Positions 46,073 through 54,235 of a stretch of 64,000 nt of DNA are shown one piece after another. The translations under genes were made by a program, and so were the position numbers. This DNA comes from an uncultured Roseburia sp. (GTDB lineage Bacteria > Bacillota > Clostridia > Lachnospirales > Lachnospiraceae): contig UQNW01000014.1 in assembly GCA_900542495.1 (NCBI GenBank), positions 1 to 64,000 of the forward strand. The letters are read 5' to 3'. The notes beneath the pieces were generated by a model. It saw only the letters and a program-made list of their open reading frames with translations. It did not search any database and was not told where the DNA came from. Each line of letters starts with the position of its first letter. The stretch's first letter is position 1.

Positions 46073-46140
46073 TATATCATGAAGCAAAGCTTCATGATCG
46101 TTATCTACACTCGCTTCGCTCGGCAGTCTTATTATATCAT
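46071..46140. repeat. 50-bp insert flanked by 10-bp direct repeats
   Basis: ATTATATCAT occurs at 46071-46080 and again at 46131-46140. Between them are 50 bp holding two small palindromes (GAAGCAAAGCTTC; a CGCTTCGCTCGG stretch). This resembles a miniature element with target duplication or a replication-slippage insert. The 60-bp unit keeps the reading frame of the downstream membrane protein open. Confidence 0.5.
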
Positions 46141-46158
46141 CTTTCCACCTCAAAACAT

Positions 46159-46174
46159 ATGACGTTTTACTGAA
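46159..46174. promoter_or_regulatory. half-site copy of the 43461 palindrome
   Basis: ATGACGTTTTACTGAA is identical to 43465-43480, one arm of the 50-bp palindrome. It lies about 87 bp upstream of the membrane-protein start, where the operon promoter is expected, so both transcription units may share one regulator. Confidence 0.6.
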
Positions 46175-46262
46175 TTTCTACAATCTATAACCACATTCGT
46201 ACATTTTTTGTTCACAATAAATTCACTGGATTTTTTGTCGAATCTGGTGCATAATATGAGTT

Positions 46263-46369
46263 GTTGTGGTGATACCACGACATGGGTTTTATTAATTATA
46301 ACCCCCTTCTTAATTTGGAAAAGCCTTAAAAGAATGTCTGCATACATTCCCTCAAGGCTTTTCTTTTTT
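46263..46369 (+). ncRNA. candidate structured small RNA ending in a terminator
   Basis: Plus-strand sequence folds into an 8-bp stem (46263-46281, loop GAT), a small GGGTT/AACCC stem (46284-46304) and a strong terminator: GAAAAGCCTT 46318-46327 with AAGGCTTTTC 46354-46363, an inner GAATG/CATTC pairing, and TTTTTT to 46369. No plus-strand protein gene with a ribosome site leads into it. The same hairpin could also stop minus-strand murE transcription, which ends 56 bp away, so the simplest alternative is a bidirectional terminator only. No clear promoter was found. Confidence 0.35.
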
Positions 46370-46424
46370 GTTCATCAACGCTCTAAACCCGGCGTTTTCT
46401 TATTTTCATTTGTCTGATAAAAAC

Positions 46425-47906
46425 TTAACGTTTTCCAGCTTTCATCTCATCCAAAATTTCCGCTACCGCCTCTCGCTCGTCAAAATGATATTTTACACCT
46501 TTGATTTCCTGATAATCTTCGTGTCCTTTTCCAAGGAGCACGATCATATCGCCCGGTTTTGCATTTTTCATGCAGTAAGCGATTGCTTCTTTCCTGTCGT
46601 CAATCTCGATGTATTTGCCGTTGCTTCTTGCAAGACCTACTTTAATATCATTGTTAATATCACGGATTTCCTCATCTCTTGGATTGTCACAGGTCAATAC
46701 ACAAAGGTCTGCCATCTCACCTGTCACCTCACCCATATCATATCTGCGGAGTTTGGAGCGGTTTCCGCCACCTCCATAAACACAGATCAGGCGCTTTGGA
46801 TGATATTCCATCAATGTCGTGAGAACGCTTCTTGTGCTCACTTCATTATGTGCATAGTCAATGATCAGCGTATAGTCTTTGGATACCGGAAGCATTTCCA
46901 CCCTGCCTTTTACCTGCACTTTGGAAAGTCCCTCTAAAATTGCCTCGTCCGAAATTCCAGCCAGATGACACACTAACATGGTCACCATGGAATTGTATAC
47001 CGAAAATCTTCCCGGAATGTGAACTTTCGCCTGACAGTCCATGCAGCCACTCACTTTAAAATGCATTCCAAGCTTTCCATCCTCATTGATAAATCCAATA
47101 TCAGATGCCATAAGATCTGCTTCTTTTTCAGCAGAAAATGTTTTTACCTCACAGGTATGTCCTTTTAAAATACCCTCCACATGCTCATCATCTGCGTTGA
47201 CAATTCCAATCCTGCACTGGCGGAACAGAAGGCTCTTGCACTCCATATATTCTTCAAAAGATGCGTGCTCTGCCGGTCCGATATGATCCGGTGATAAGTT
47301 GGTAAAAATACCATAATCAAATAAAATACCGGCTGTACGGTCTAATTTTAACCCCTGGGAAGAAACTTCCATGACCACATATTCACAGCCAGCTTCCACC
47401 ATGGCGGCAAACATGCGGTGTAATTCGTAGGATTCCGGTGTTGTATTTTTTGATGGAAGATGTTCTTCACCGATCATCGCACCGATGGTTCCGATCAGTC
47501 CGACTTTCTTTCCTGCCATCTCCAAAACTTTTTTAATCATGTAAGTGGTGGTTGTTTTTCCTTTTGTTCCGGTCAGACCGATGGTGACAAGCTTTCTTGC
47601 CGGATGGTCAAACAATGCAGCGGACATCAGCGCAAGCGCCAGACGTGCAGAAGCCACTTTTAACACGGTGATATTCTCCGGTATCTGTGCTGCCTCCTCT
47701 TCTCTCTCCAATACGATCACAGAAGCTCCCTTGTCAATTGCATCCGGAATATATTTATGACCATCTGTCACTGCTCCGACCATGCAGACAAACATCGTTT
47801 CCGGTGCGATCTTTCTGGAATCATAAATAATATCACGCACTTCTGTCTCAAGGCTTCCCTGAAGAAGGGTATATTCAATTTCCTCACAAATCTTACTTAA
47901 TTTCAT
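46425..47906 (-). CDS. murE: UDP-MurNAc-tripeptide synthetase (meso-DAP adding)
   Basis: The 493-aa Mur ligase adds the third stem-peptide residue to UDP-MurNAc-L-Ala-D-Glu. The ATP loop is GLTGTKGKTTTTYM, and VSSQGLKLDR, FTNLSPDHIG and DYAHNEVS are family motifs. The specificity motif is DNPR at 407-410, the form that reads meso-diaminopimelate; lysine enzymes differ here. The neighbouring dapF gene makes meso-DAP, in agreement. The start has AAAGGAA about 8 bp upstream. Confidence 0.96.
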   Translation of the reverse strand: MKLSKICEEIEYTLLQGSLETEVRDIIYDSRKIAPETMFVCMVGAVTDGHKYIPDAIDKGASVIVLEREEEAAQIPENITVLKVASARLALALMSAALFDHPARKLVTIGLTGTKGKTTTTYMIKKVLEMAGKKVGLIGTIGAMIGEEHLPSKNTTPESYELHRMFAAMVEAGCEYVVMEVSSQGLKLDRTAGILFDYGIFTNLSPDHIGPAEHASFEEYMECKSLLFRQCRIGIVNADDEHVEGILKGHTCEVKTFSAEKEADLMASDIGFINEDGKLGMHFKVSGCMDCQAKVHIPGRFSVYNSMVTMLVCHLAGISDEAILEGLSKVQVKGRVEMLPVSKDYTLIIDYAHNEVSTRSVLTTLMEYHPKRLICVYGGGGNRSKLRRYDMGEVTGEMADLCVLTCDNPRDEEIRDINNDIKVGLARSNGKYIEIDDRKEAIAYCMKNAKPGDMIVLLGKGHEDYQEIKGVKYHFDEREAVAEILDEMKAGKR

Positions 47907-47979
47907 TTTATCGTTTCCTTTTTCTTAACTGCTGTCTTTTCTTTAAATGTATCGTTTTTTATTTCCAGATCCGGCTATA

Positions 47980-48023
47980 AAAATACCTGTAAAACAGTTA
48001 TTCTTTTCTCATACAGGTTTTTA
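47980..48023 (-). terminator. terminator after dapF
   Basis: ACCTGT (47985-47990) pairs with ACAGGT (48013-48018), extended by A/T runs; on the minus strand the stem is followed by ATTTTTA. It lies just past the dapF stop, so murE probably has its own promoter in the remaining 70 bp. Confidence 0.55.
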
Positions 48024-48031
48024 CGATCATC

Positions 48032-48886
48032 CTATTGCAAAATATGGGATGCATCGATCTCCGACTCAAATACAGTATGCGACGGTCCTGTCATGAAAAG
48101 ATGATTGGTCTTTTCATCCCATTCGATCAAAAGTGGTCCGCCGATCTGCTCTACCGTTACTTTACGGTCACATCTTCCGGTCAGAATCGCAGTCACTACC
48201 GCAGTAGCGCATCCGGTTCCACAACCTATCGTCTCACCGGTTCCGCGCTCCCACTCACGGATCTTTAAATAATCCCTGCTCACAAACTCTGTGAAAGTCA
48301 CATTTGTCTTATTAGGGAAAATGGATGTCATATGTTCGATCTCTTTTCCATATTTTTCCACGTCAAGATCTGCAACGGAATCCACAAACATCGCACAGTG
48401 CGGATTGCCCCAGGAAACGGCTGTAATGTTGAAAGTGCGATCCAGCACCTGTACTGGCTGATCGATAAATGTATCCATTTCTGTGTTGATTGGGATCACT
48501 TTTGTGGAAAGTCTCGACTCCCCGATATCTGCCCGGATGTTAGAAACATATCCGTCTGTGACGGTCAGACTTAAATGCTGCATACCACCTAATGTCTCAA
48601 TGACAAGCTCGGTCTTATCGGTCAGTCTGTGGTCATACACGTATTTTCCGACACTGCGCAGTGCATTTCCACACATCTCGCCTTCCGTTCCGTCCGGGTT
48701 AAACATGCGCATGCGGAAATCCCCTTTATCTGACGGACAGATCAAAACCATTCCGTCAGAACCGATCGCAAAATGCCTGTCACTTACAAACCTTGCCAGT
48801 TCCGGAAGATTCTTAAGTTCCTGATGGATTGCATCAATGTATACATAATCATTTCCAAATGCCTGCATTTTTGTAAATTTCATCAT
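48032..48886 (-). CDS. dapF: diaminopimelate epimerase
   Basis: The 284-aa enzyme interconverts LL- and meso-diaminopimelate for lysine and peptidoglycan synthesis. Both catalytic cysteines are present: MCGNALRS in the N-terminal half and GCGTGCATA in the C-terminal half. MQAFGNDYVYID is the usual N terminus. Two ATG codons are adjacent at the start, with GGAG about 10 bp upstream. Confidence 0.96.
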   Translation of the reverse strand: MMKFTKMQAFGNDYVYIDAIHQELKNLPELARFVSDRHFAIGSDGMVLICPSDKGDFRMRMFNPDGTEGEMCGNALRSVGKYVYDHRLTDKTELVIETLGGMQHLSLTVTDGYVSNIRADIGESRLSTKVIPINTEMDTFIDQPVQVLDRTFNITAVSWGNPHCAMFVDSVADLDVEKYGKEIEHMTSIFPNKTNVTFTEFVSRDYLKIREWERGTGETIGCGTGCATAVVTAILTGRCDRKVTVEQIGGPLLIEWDEKTNHLFMTGPSHTVFESEIDASHILQ

Positions 48887-48984
48887 AAATCCAATTCTCC
48901 TATTCCTCGAAATTGTTGTTCATTCTTCACATCTGACAAAACCAGAATGTCAGCTTTACAAGTATTTGTCTTCAGACGTAAAGC

Positions 48985-49011
48985 AGAGACTGTCATTTTC
49001 TGACAGTCTCT
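48985..49011 (-). terminator. hairpin after the Cys/Met PLP enzyme gene
   Basis: A perfect 11-bp stem AGAGACTGTCA / TGACAGTCTCT with loop TTTTC lies 12 bp after the stop codon at 49023. The T-tract on the minus strand is short (GCTTTA). Confidence 0.6.
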
Positions 49012-49022
49012 ATCCGTTTCTT

Positions 49023-50207
49023 TTATGAATTCATAGCACGATCAAGATCTGCAATAATATCTTCCACATTTTCAATACCGACAGACATACGTAAGAAACA
49101 GTCTGTGATGCCTAATTTTTCCTTGACATCCTTCGGAGTATCCTCATGTGTCTGTGTTGTTGGATAAGTGATCAGTGTCTCTGTTCCGCCAAGGCTCTCT
49201 GCGAACATGATCATATCCACATTTCTTAAAATCTTCTGTACTGTCTCAAAAGAATCTACCGTAAAGGAAATCATTCCGCCAAATCCTCTGGTCTGTTTGA
49301 TCGTTGTCGCATAATCTTTGTGATCTTCAAATCCGACATAGTAAACTTTTTTTACTTTTGGCTGGGTTCTTAACCACTCCGCCACTTTTTTTGCATTCTC
49401 GTTATGTCTGTCCATACGAACCGGAAGTGTCTTGATTCCGCGGAGTAACAACCAGCAGTCCATCGGTGCTAACTGGCTTCCATGAGACTTGATATGCACA
49501 TGGATCTTCTCTGCAATCTCCTCATTGTCTTTCACCACAACGATTCCGGAAAGTGTGTCGTTATGTCCGCCAAGATATTTTGTGGAGCTGTGTGTTACAA
49601 TGTCAGCTCCCAGTTTTAATGGATTCTGGAAATATGGTGTTAAAAATGTGTTATCAACCACCATAAGTGCCCCAACGCTTTTTGCAATCTCAGATAAAGC
49701 CTGAATATCTGCCACTTTCATCATCGGGTTGGTCGGTGTCTCAACGAAAAACATTTTTGTATTTGGCTTGATTGCTGCCTTCACTGCGTCAAGATCATCC
49801 ATCTCCACGTAAGTGTGCTCAATGCCGTATTTTCCGAACACGTCACCGATAATACGGAAGGTTCCGCCATAAATATCATCAGAAAGAAGAACATGGTCTC
49901 CCGGATTCAGCAGAGAAAATACAGCCATATTTGCAGCCTGTCCGCTGGAAAATGCAAATGCCTTGATTCCACCCTCAAGGATTGCCATGGTACGCTCTAA
50001 CTCCTGTCTGGTAGGGTTCTCCAGACGGCTGTACGCAAAGCCTGTGGACTCTCCAAGTGCCGGATGTCTGTAAGTCACTGCCTGGAAAATCGGCATGCTG
50101 ACTGCCCCGGTCAACGGTTCTGTTCCGAGCGCCCCATGTACCGCTTTGGATTCAAAATGTAAATTATCTTTTTTGTCATAATCTGTATAATTGCTGAAAT
50201 TCTTCAT
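49023..50207 (-). CDS. trans-sulfuration PLP enzyme (cystathionine gamma-synthase/lyase or beta-lyase)
   Basis: The 394-aa protein is a Cys/Met-metabolism PLP enzyme. It has YSRLENPTRQELE, FSSGQAANMAVFSLL, VETPTNP, VVDNTFLTPY and the PLP lysine in HSSTKYLGGHND. Family members either join or split cystathionine or eliminate H2S or methanethiol; the exact reaction cannot be separated by eye. The gene diverges from an AraC regulator, a likely controller. AAGGTGG precedes the start. Confidence 0.9.
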   Translation of the reverse strand: MKNFSNYTDYDKKDNLHFESKAVHGALGTEPLTGAVSMPIFQAVTYRHPALGESTGFAYSRLENPTRQELERTMAILEGGIKAFAFSSGQAANMAVFSLLNPGDHVLLSDDIYGGTFRIIGDVFGKYGIEHTYVEMDDLDAVKAAIKPNTKMFFVETPTNPMMKVADIQALSEIAKSVGALMVVDNTFLTPYFQNPLKLGADIVTHSSTKYLGGHNDTLSGIVVVKDNEEIAEKIHVHIKSHGSQLAPMDCWLLLRGIKTLPVRMDRHNENAKKVAEWLRTQPKVKKVYYVGFEDHKDYATTIKQTRGFGGMISFTVDSFETVQKILRNVDMIMFAESLGGTETLITYPTTQTHEDTPKDVKEKLGITDCFLRMSVGIENVEDIIADLDRAMNS

Positions 50208-50367
50208 AAAATAAATCCACCTTTCTGCTTGTCATGTTCTTCTGTTTTTATCTTTTCCTGTTTTGAAACTGCCTATGTAAAGCCTCAGAAAATCTGTCTG
50301 CCTTCCATATATAAGCTAATTATACAAAACACAATTTAAAACATATACAACTTCTGTGTTGTCTATA

Positions 50368-50396
50368 TTGCAAATTGTGCTTTTTTCATTTATACT
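50368..50396 (+). promoter_or_regulatory. sigma-A-type promoter of the AraC gene
   Basis: TTGCAA (50368-50373) and TATACT (50391-50396) are separated by 17 bp. Transcription would start near 50403, giving a leader of about 150 nt before the AraC start codon. Confidence 0.65.
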
Positions 50397-50402
50397 ATGT
50401 GT

Positions 50403-50552
50403 AAGCAATGAGCAGTATCATATAAAAATAAAATACAAAATGACTGCTTGCGGACATTTTTGTATTTCATTTTTATGTGATAGGGCGAATGCCCGTCAGT
50501 CCGGAAAATCTTTGATTTTTCGGACATATACTGCGAAAGAAAGGATTTTACC
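50403..50552 (+). promoter_or_regulatory. structured 5' leader of the AraC gene
   Basis: Three hairpins stand in series. P1 pairs 50422-50442 with 50455-50476 (about 20 bp, loop ACTGCTTGCGGA). P2 is GGGC-GAAT-GCCC at 50483-50494. P3 pairs GTCCGGAAAATC (50499-50510) with GATTTTTCGGAC (50514-50525). P3 ends 27 nt before the start and near the AAAGGA ribosome site. No U-tract is present, so control would be on translation, if any. I do not recognise a known riboswitch class. Confidence 0.5.
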
Positions 50553-51404
50553 ATGCCAGAATATAAAAAAGTCGGCTATCTAACGACAGATTTTAAAATG
50601 TTTCATTTAAAAGACGAGGAAATGCGCTCCTTCCACTACCACTATCACGATTTTCACAAGATTCTGATTCTGTTGAATGGAGATGTGACCTACTGTATAG
50701 AAGGACGCTCTTATGACCTGAAAAAAAATGATATTGTCCTAGTGCACGCCGGGGAAGTCCACAAACCGGTCATTCATTCCGACGCTGTGTATGACCGCAT
50801 TATTATTTACGTTTCGCCGGATTTTCTGACCGCATACCGGGATCCGGACAGCGATCTCAGTCTGTGTTTTCAAAAAGCTTATGAAGAAAAGTCCCATGTA
50901 CTGCGCGTTCACTCCTTCGGAAACAGCAGGTTAGGCGCTGTTACCAAAGATCTGGATGCCTCCCTCTCGGATTCTGACTTTGCACATGAACTGCATCATA
51001 AACTTTTATTTTTAGAGTTTCTGATCCAGTTAAACCGCGCCGCCGGACACAATAAAATAGAATTTATCGAGACTTCCGCTTCGAGTGAAAAAATACTGTC
51101 CATTTTAAATTATCTGAATGAACACTTAACAGAATCCATCAGTATTGACGATCTCTCCTCCCGTTTTTACTTAAGCCGCTATTATCTCATGCACACATTT
51201 AAGGAACAGACCGGCTACAGCATCGGCAGTTATCTCTCCACCAAGCGTCTGCTGCTCGCCAAAGAACTGATTTTATCCGGGAAACCGATCACAGATGTCT
51301 GTTATGAATGTGGATTTAAGAATTATTCCACTTTTTCCCGCGCATACAAAAAGTGCTTTGGCGAATCCCCACGGGATCTGCGCCAAAGCACTTTCAACCA
51401 CTGA
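50553..51404 (+). CDS. AraC-family transcriptional regulator with cupin sensor
   Basis: The 283-aa protein has a cupin sensing domain (SFHYHYHDFHKILILLNGDVTYCI; LVHAGEVHKP) and a C-terminal AraC DNA-binding domain (LSSRFYLSRYYLMHTFKEQTGY; CGFKNYSTFSRAYKKCFG; ESPRDLR). It diverges from the trans-sulfuration gene and may regulate it, or respond to an amino acid or sugar. AAAGGA precedes the ATG, and its leader is strongly structured. Confidence 0.9.
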   Translation: MPEYKKVGYLTTDFKMFHLKDEEMRSFHYHYHDFHKILILLNGDVTYCIEGRSYDLKKNDIVLVHAGEVHKPVIHSDAVYDRIIIYVSPDFLTAYRDPDSDLSLCFQKAYEEKSHVLRVHSFGNSRLGAVTKDLDASLSDSDFAHELHHKLLFLEFLIQLNRAAGHNKIEFIETSASSEKILSILNYLNEHLTESISIDDLSSRFYLSRYYLMHTFKEQTGYSIGSYLSTKRLLLAKELILSGKPITDVCYECGFKNYSTFSRAYKKCFGESPRDLRQSTFNH

Positions 51405-51465
51405 TCATTCCTATACTGACTGCCTTTTGACAATCGGTTACTCATTCCTGTTTTCAATGAAAGAA

Positions 51466-53121
51466 TCAGACTTTCTCTGCCATCGCATTCATCAGAGTCG
51501 GGATCAACTGCTTCTTTCTTGAAATGATCCCCTCTAAGAGAATGCCATTTTCATTTTCTTCTCTTTCAAATGCATCTGCAAGGATCCTGCCTGCATCATG
51601 CCCCTCAAAAATCACCCTGGAAGACTCTTCCAAAATATCTGTCAGCATCACATAGACCATGTCGATCCGCTTCTCACCCAGAACTTCTTTTAAGAACGGA
51701 CGGAGCTTCTCTGCTACTTTATCAAGTTCTTCACGGCTCATGGCGCTGATCTGTGCAACTCCGAAGTCAAACTCATCCGTATGGAAAATCTTGAAATCAG
51801 AATAAAAAATTTCCTCTGTCGTCTTATTTTTGAAATCGCTTCCCGCCTTGAACATGTTCTTTGCATGAGTCTCAATATCTACTTTTGCAATCTTTGCCAG
51901 AGCCTCTGCAGCCAGAATGTCTAGCTGTGTGCAGGTCGGAGAACGGAACATTAACGTGTCTGACAGAATCGCTGACAATAACAATCCTGCAATATGCTGC
52001 GGGATCTCGATATTTTTCTCACCGAACATCTGGTAAATGATCGTGGACGTACATCCCAACGGCTGATTTCTGAAATAGACCGGAGAGATCGTCTCTAAGC
52101 TTCCCAGTCTGTGATGATCGATGATCTCTAAGATTTCTGCCTCATTGATATTATCTACCGCCTGCGACTTCTCATTGTGATCCACCAGAATGACCTGTTT
52201 TTTCTGCATGCTCATCAGGTTACGTCTGGATACCATTCCGAGATAGTTTCCATTTTCATCCAAAATCGGGAAATCACGGTGTCTGATTTTTGACATTGTC
52301 TCTTTGACATCATCCACATAATCATCAATATCAAATGTCACAAGATGCTCTCTCGTCATAAATTCTTTGATTGGCATGCTCTGATTGATCAATCTGGCAA
52401 TGGAAAACGTGTCATATGGTGTTGTGATAATCACACAGTCTTTTTTATTCGCCATCTGAATGACTTCCGGGTCTACCTCAAATCCACAGCCTACAATGAT
52501 ACAGCTTGCATTGGACTCTAATGCACGGATCTGCACTTCTTTCTGCGGTCCGAGAATGACCATATCATCCGCTTCGATGTATTCCGATAAAAATCCAAGG
52601 TCAGACGCTCCGACAACAACTTTTCCACGGATAAAATACGCATGTTCATTTCCCGCGATAATATTGCCGTCCAAAGTCTCTGCAATATTCTTATACTGGG
52701 TTCTCGCTTTGGACAACACCCGGTTGTCATAAACATCCATGTAAGAGGTTGCAATATCCTTTGTTACGATCACACCCTCTAACTTTCCAAGCCGGTTTGT
52801 CACCGGAAGTGTTACGACATCTAACTTTTTCATGGTTTCCCATGCTTTTTTCAAAGAAATCTGCGAACTGATGCCGGCTGTTTTGCGGATGGAAATATCC
52901 TTGAGCTGTGCCCCTACATCTGTAATTAATTCTGGATCCTCCACCTTAAAATAATCCAGCACATACCGGGTTTCCTCACTGATCGCTCCGGCACGCTTTG
53001 GTACATACTGGCGCTCTCCCAGCTGGTTTTTCAGATATGCATAAGAAATTGCCGCACATATCGAATCCGTATCCGGATTCTTATGTCCGACAACCCATAC
53101 TTTTTTTGGTTCAATATTCAT
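51466..53121 (-). CDS. ppaC: Mn-dependent inorganic pyrophosphatase with CBS and DRTGG domains
   Basis: The 551-aa DHH-family (family II) pyrophosphatase splits PPi to phosphate. VGHKNPDTDSICAAISYAY near the N terminus and EIIDHHRLGS are metal-binding motifs, and GCTSTIIYQMF belongs to the same domain. Between them lie a CBS pair and a DRTGG domain (about residues 65-310), which in related enzymes bind adenine nucleotides and tune activity. It is 15 bp downstream of the coiled-coil gene, in one operon. Confidence 0.92.
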   Translation of the reverse strand: MNIEPKKVWVVGHKNPDTDSICAAISYAYLKNQLGERQYVPKRAGAISEETRYVLDYFKVEDPELITDVGAQLKDISIRKTAGISSQISLKKAWETMKKLDVVTLPVTNRLGKLEGVIVTKDIATSYMDVYDNRVLSKARTQYKNIAETLDGNIIAGNEHAYFIRGKVVVGASDLGFLSEYIEADDMVILGPQKEVQIRALESNASCIIVGCGFEVDPEVIQMANKKDCVIITTPYDTFSIARLINQSMPIKEFMTREHLVTFDIDDYVDDVKETMSKIRHRDFPILDENGNYLGMVSRRNLMSMQKKQVILVDHNEKSQAVDNINEAEILEIIDHHRLGSLETISPVYFRNQPLGCTSTIIYQMFGEKNIEIPQHIAGLLLSAILSDTLMFRSPTCTQLDILAAEALAKIAKVDIETHAKNMFKAGSDFKNKTTEEIFYSDFKIFHTDEFDFGVAQISAMSREELDKVAEKLRPFLKEVLGEKRIDMVYVMLTDILEESSRVIFEGHDAGRILADAFEREENENGILLEGIISRKKQLIPTLMNAMAEKV

Positions 53122-53136
53122 AAATTCCTCACTACC

Positions 53137-54000
53137 TTAAAAATTAAAAACGCCTAATGAATATAAAATAAATGCAACCAGCATCACAAAATTGATAATG
53201 GAAAACCAGGAAAGTACTTTGACATATCCCTTTACAGCGCCAACGCTTTTCTCCATCTCATCCATTTTTTCAATTTTAGAATCAAACTCGTTGAACAGAT
53301 CCTGAATATTGCGATAGCATTTTACATTCTCGGAGTGAACTTTCTCTGAAAGATCCGTTTTGATAGAATCCAGCTGGGAGGTTGCATTCTCCAGCAATGC
53401 CTTCACTTCTGCGACCTGCTCATCGCTTACTTTCTTATTGGCTGCTGTCTGTTCTTCGATAAACTGTCTGCCTGCCTCGATCTGATCTTCTCCAAGCTTT
53501 TTGCTGGCTGCGATCTGATTCTCATTTAACTTGCGGTTTGCCTCTAACTGTTCCTCAGTCACTCTCTTCACATCTGCGACCTGCTTTGAGACACTTATTT
53601 CAATCTCATTCATCTTCGCAGTGACACGTTCTGCAAGCTCGTCTACTTTTTTGCTGAAATCAGATACGATCTCATCTGCCTCTTCCTGTCTCTCATTTAA
53701 GATCTGCTCTAGTTCCTGCGCTTTGTCTTCTCTCTCATTCACAAGATTCTGCAGCTCCTGTACCTTGCTCTCCTTGGATGTCAATAAATTCTGTAACTGT
53801 TTTGCTTTCTCCCTGAATTCATCGATCTGACTTAATAAAAAATCTTCTTTTTCCACTTTACTATGTATCCTTTCCTTAGCACGCACCACTTTTCCTGCGT
53901 GTTCTGTTTTATCTTCTTTTGCATTCAGCCTTGCAGACGGCTGTGTAATTTTTTTCTTCTTCCGGTAATTCTGTGCTATTCTCTGAAACAGACCTGCCAT
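53137..54000 (-). CDS. coiled-coil protein with C-terminal membrane anchor
   Basis: The 287-aa protein has a basic N terminus, then a long coiled coil from about residue 48 to 240 rich in Glu, Lys, Gln and Asn with near-repeats (LNENQIAASKKLGEDQIEAGR, one unit split over QIAASKK and QIEAGRQ). A single membrane helix ends the protein (FSIINFVMLVAFILYSLGVF). No family function is recognised; it could be a scaffold at the membrane. It precedes ppaC by 15 bp, an unexplained pairing. GGAGGA precedes the start. Confidence 0.8.
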   Translation of the reverse strand: MAGLFQRIAQNYRKKKKITQPSARLNAKEDKTEHAGKVVRAKERIHSKVEKEDFLLSQIDEFREKAKQLQNLLTSKESKVQELQNLVNEREDKAQELEQILNERQEEADEIVSDFSKKVDELAERVTAKMNEIEISVSKQVADVKRVTEEQLEANRKLNENQIAASKKLGEDQIEAGRQFIEEQTAANKKVSDEQVAEVKALLENATSQLDSIKTDLSEKVHSENVKCYRNIQDLFNEFDSKIEKMDEMEKSVGAVKGYVKVLSWFSIINFVMLVAFILYSLGVFNF

Positions 54001-54136
54001 TTACGTCTCCTCCCACAGCCAGCCTAAAATAAACTATATTTATTTTACCATTTGCGCTTTTTCTTGTAAAGGAAAAACCTTCCTTTACATTATGTTATCC
54101 TGTAGCTGACAGTTTAAGGTATCCTTTGGATTTAAA

Positions 54137-54164
54137 AGAAGCGGTTCCAGACGGAACCGCTTCT
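54137..54164 (-). terminator. terminator of the licT-EIIA-EIICB operon
   Basis: A perfect 12-bp stem AGAAGCGGTTCC / GGAACCGCTTCT with loop AGAC is followed on the minus strand by TTTTAAAT. It lies about 70 bp after the EIICB stop. Confidence 0.8.
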
Positions 54165-54235
54165 GATAAGAAAGGGATTATACTTATTTGCTTATTTTGT
54201 TATGAATGATATTCATACTTCAAAATTGCCGTTCA

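Noticed and set aside
46150..46347. 65-residue minus-strand frame upstream of the two-helix membrane protein
   Set aside because: No ribosome site, no recognisable domain, and it runs through the half-site and a hairpin region that look regulatory.
46208..46417. Plus-strand frame including a hydrophobic stretch starting near 46256 (MSCCGDTTTWVLL)
   Set aside because: It reads through a strong terminator hairpin and T-run and lacks a ribosome site, so a structured RNA or terminator explains the region better.
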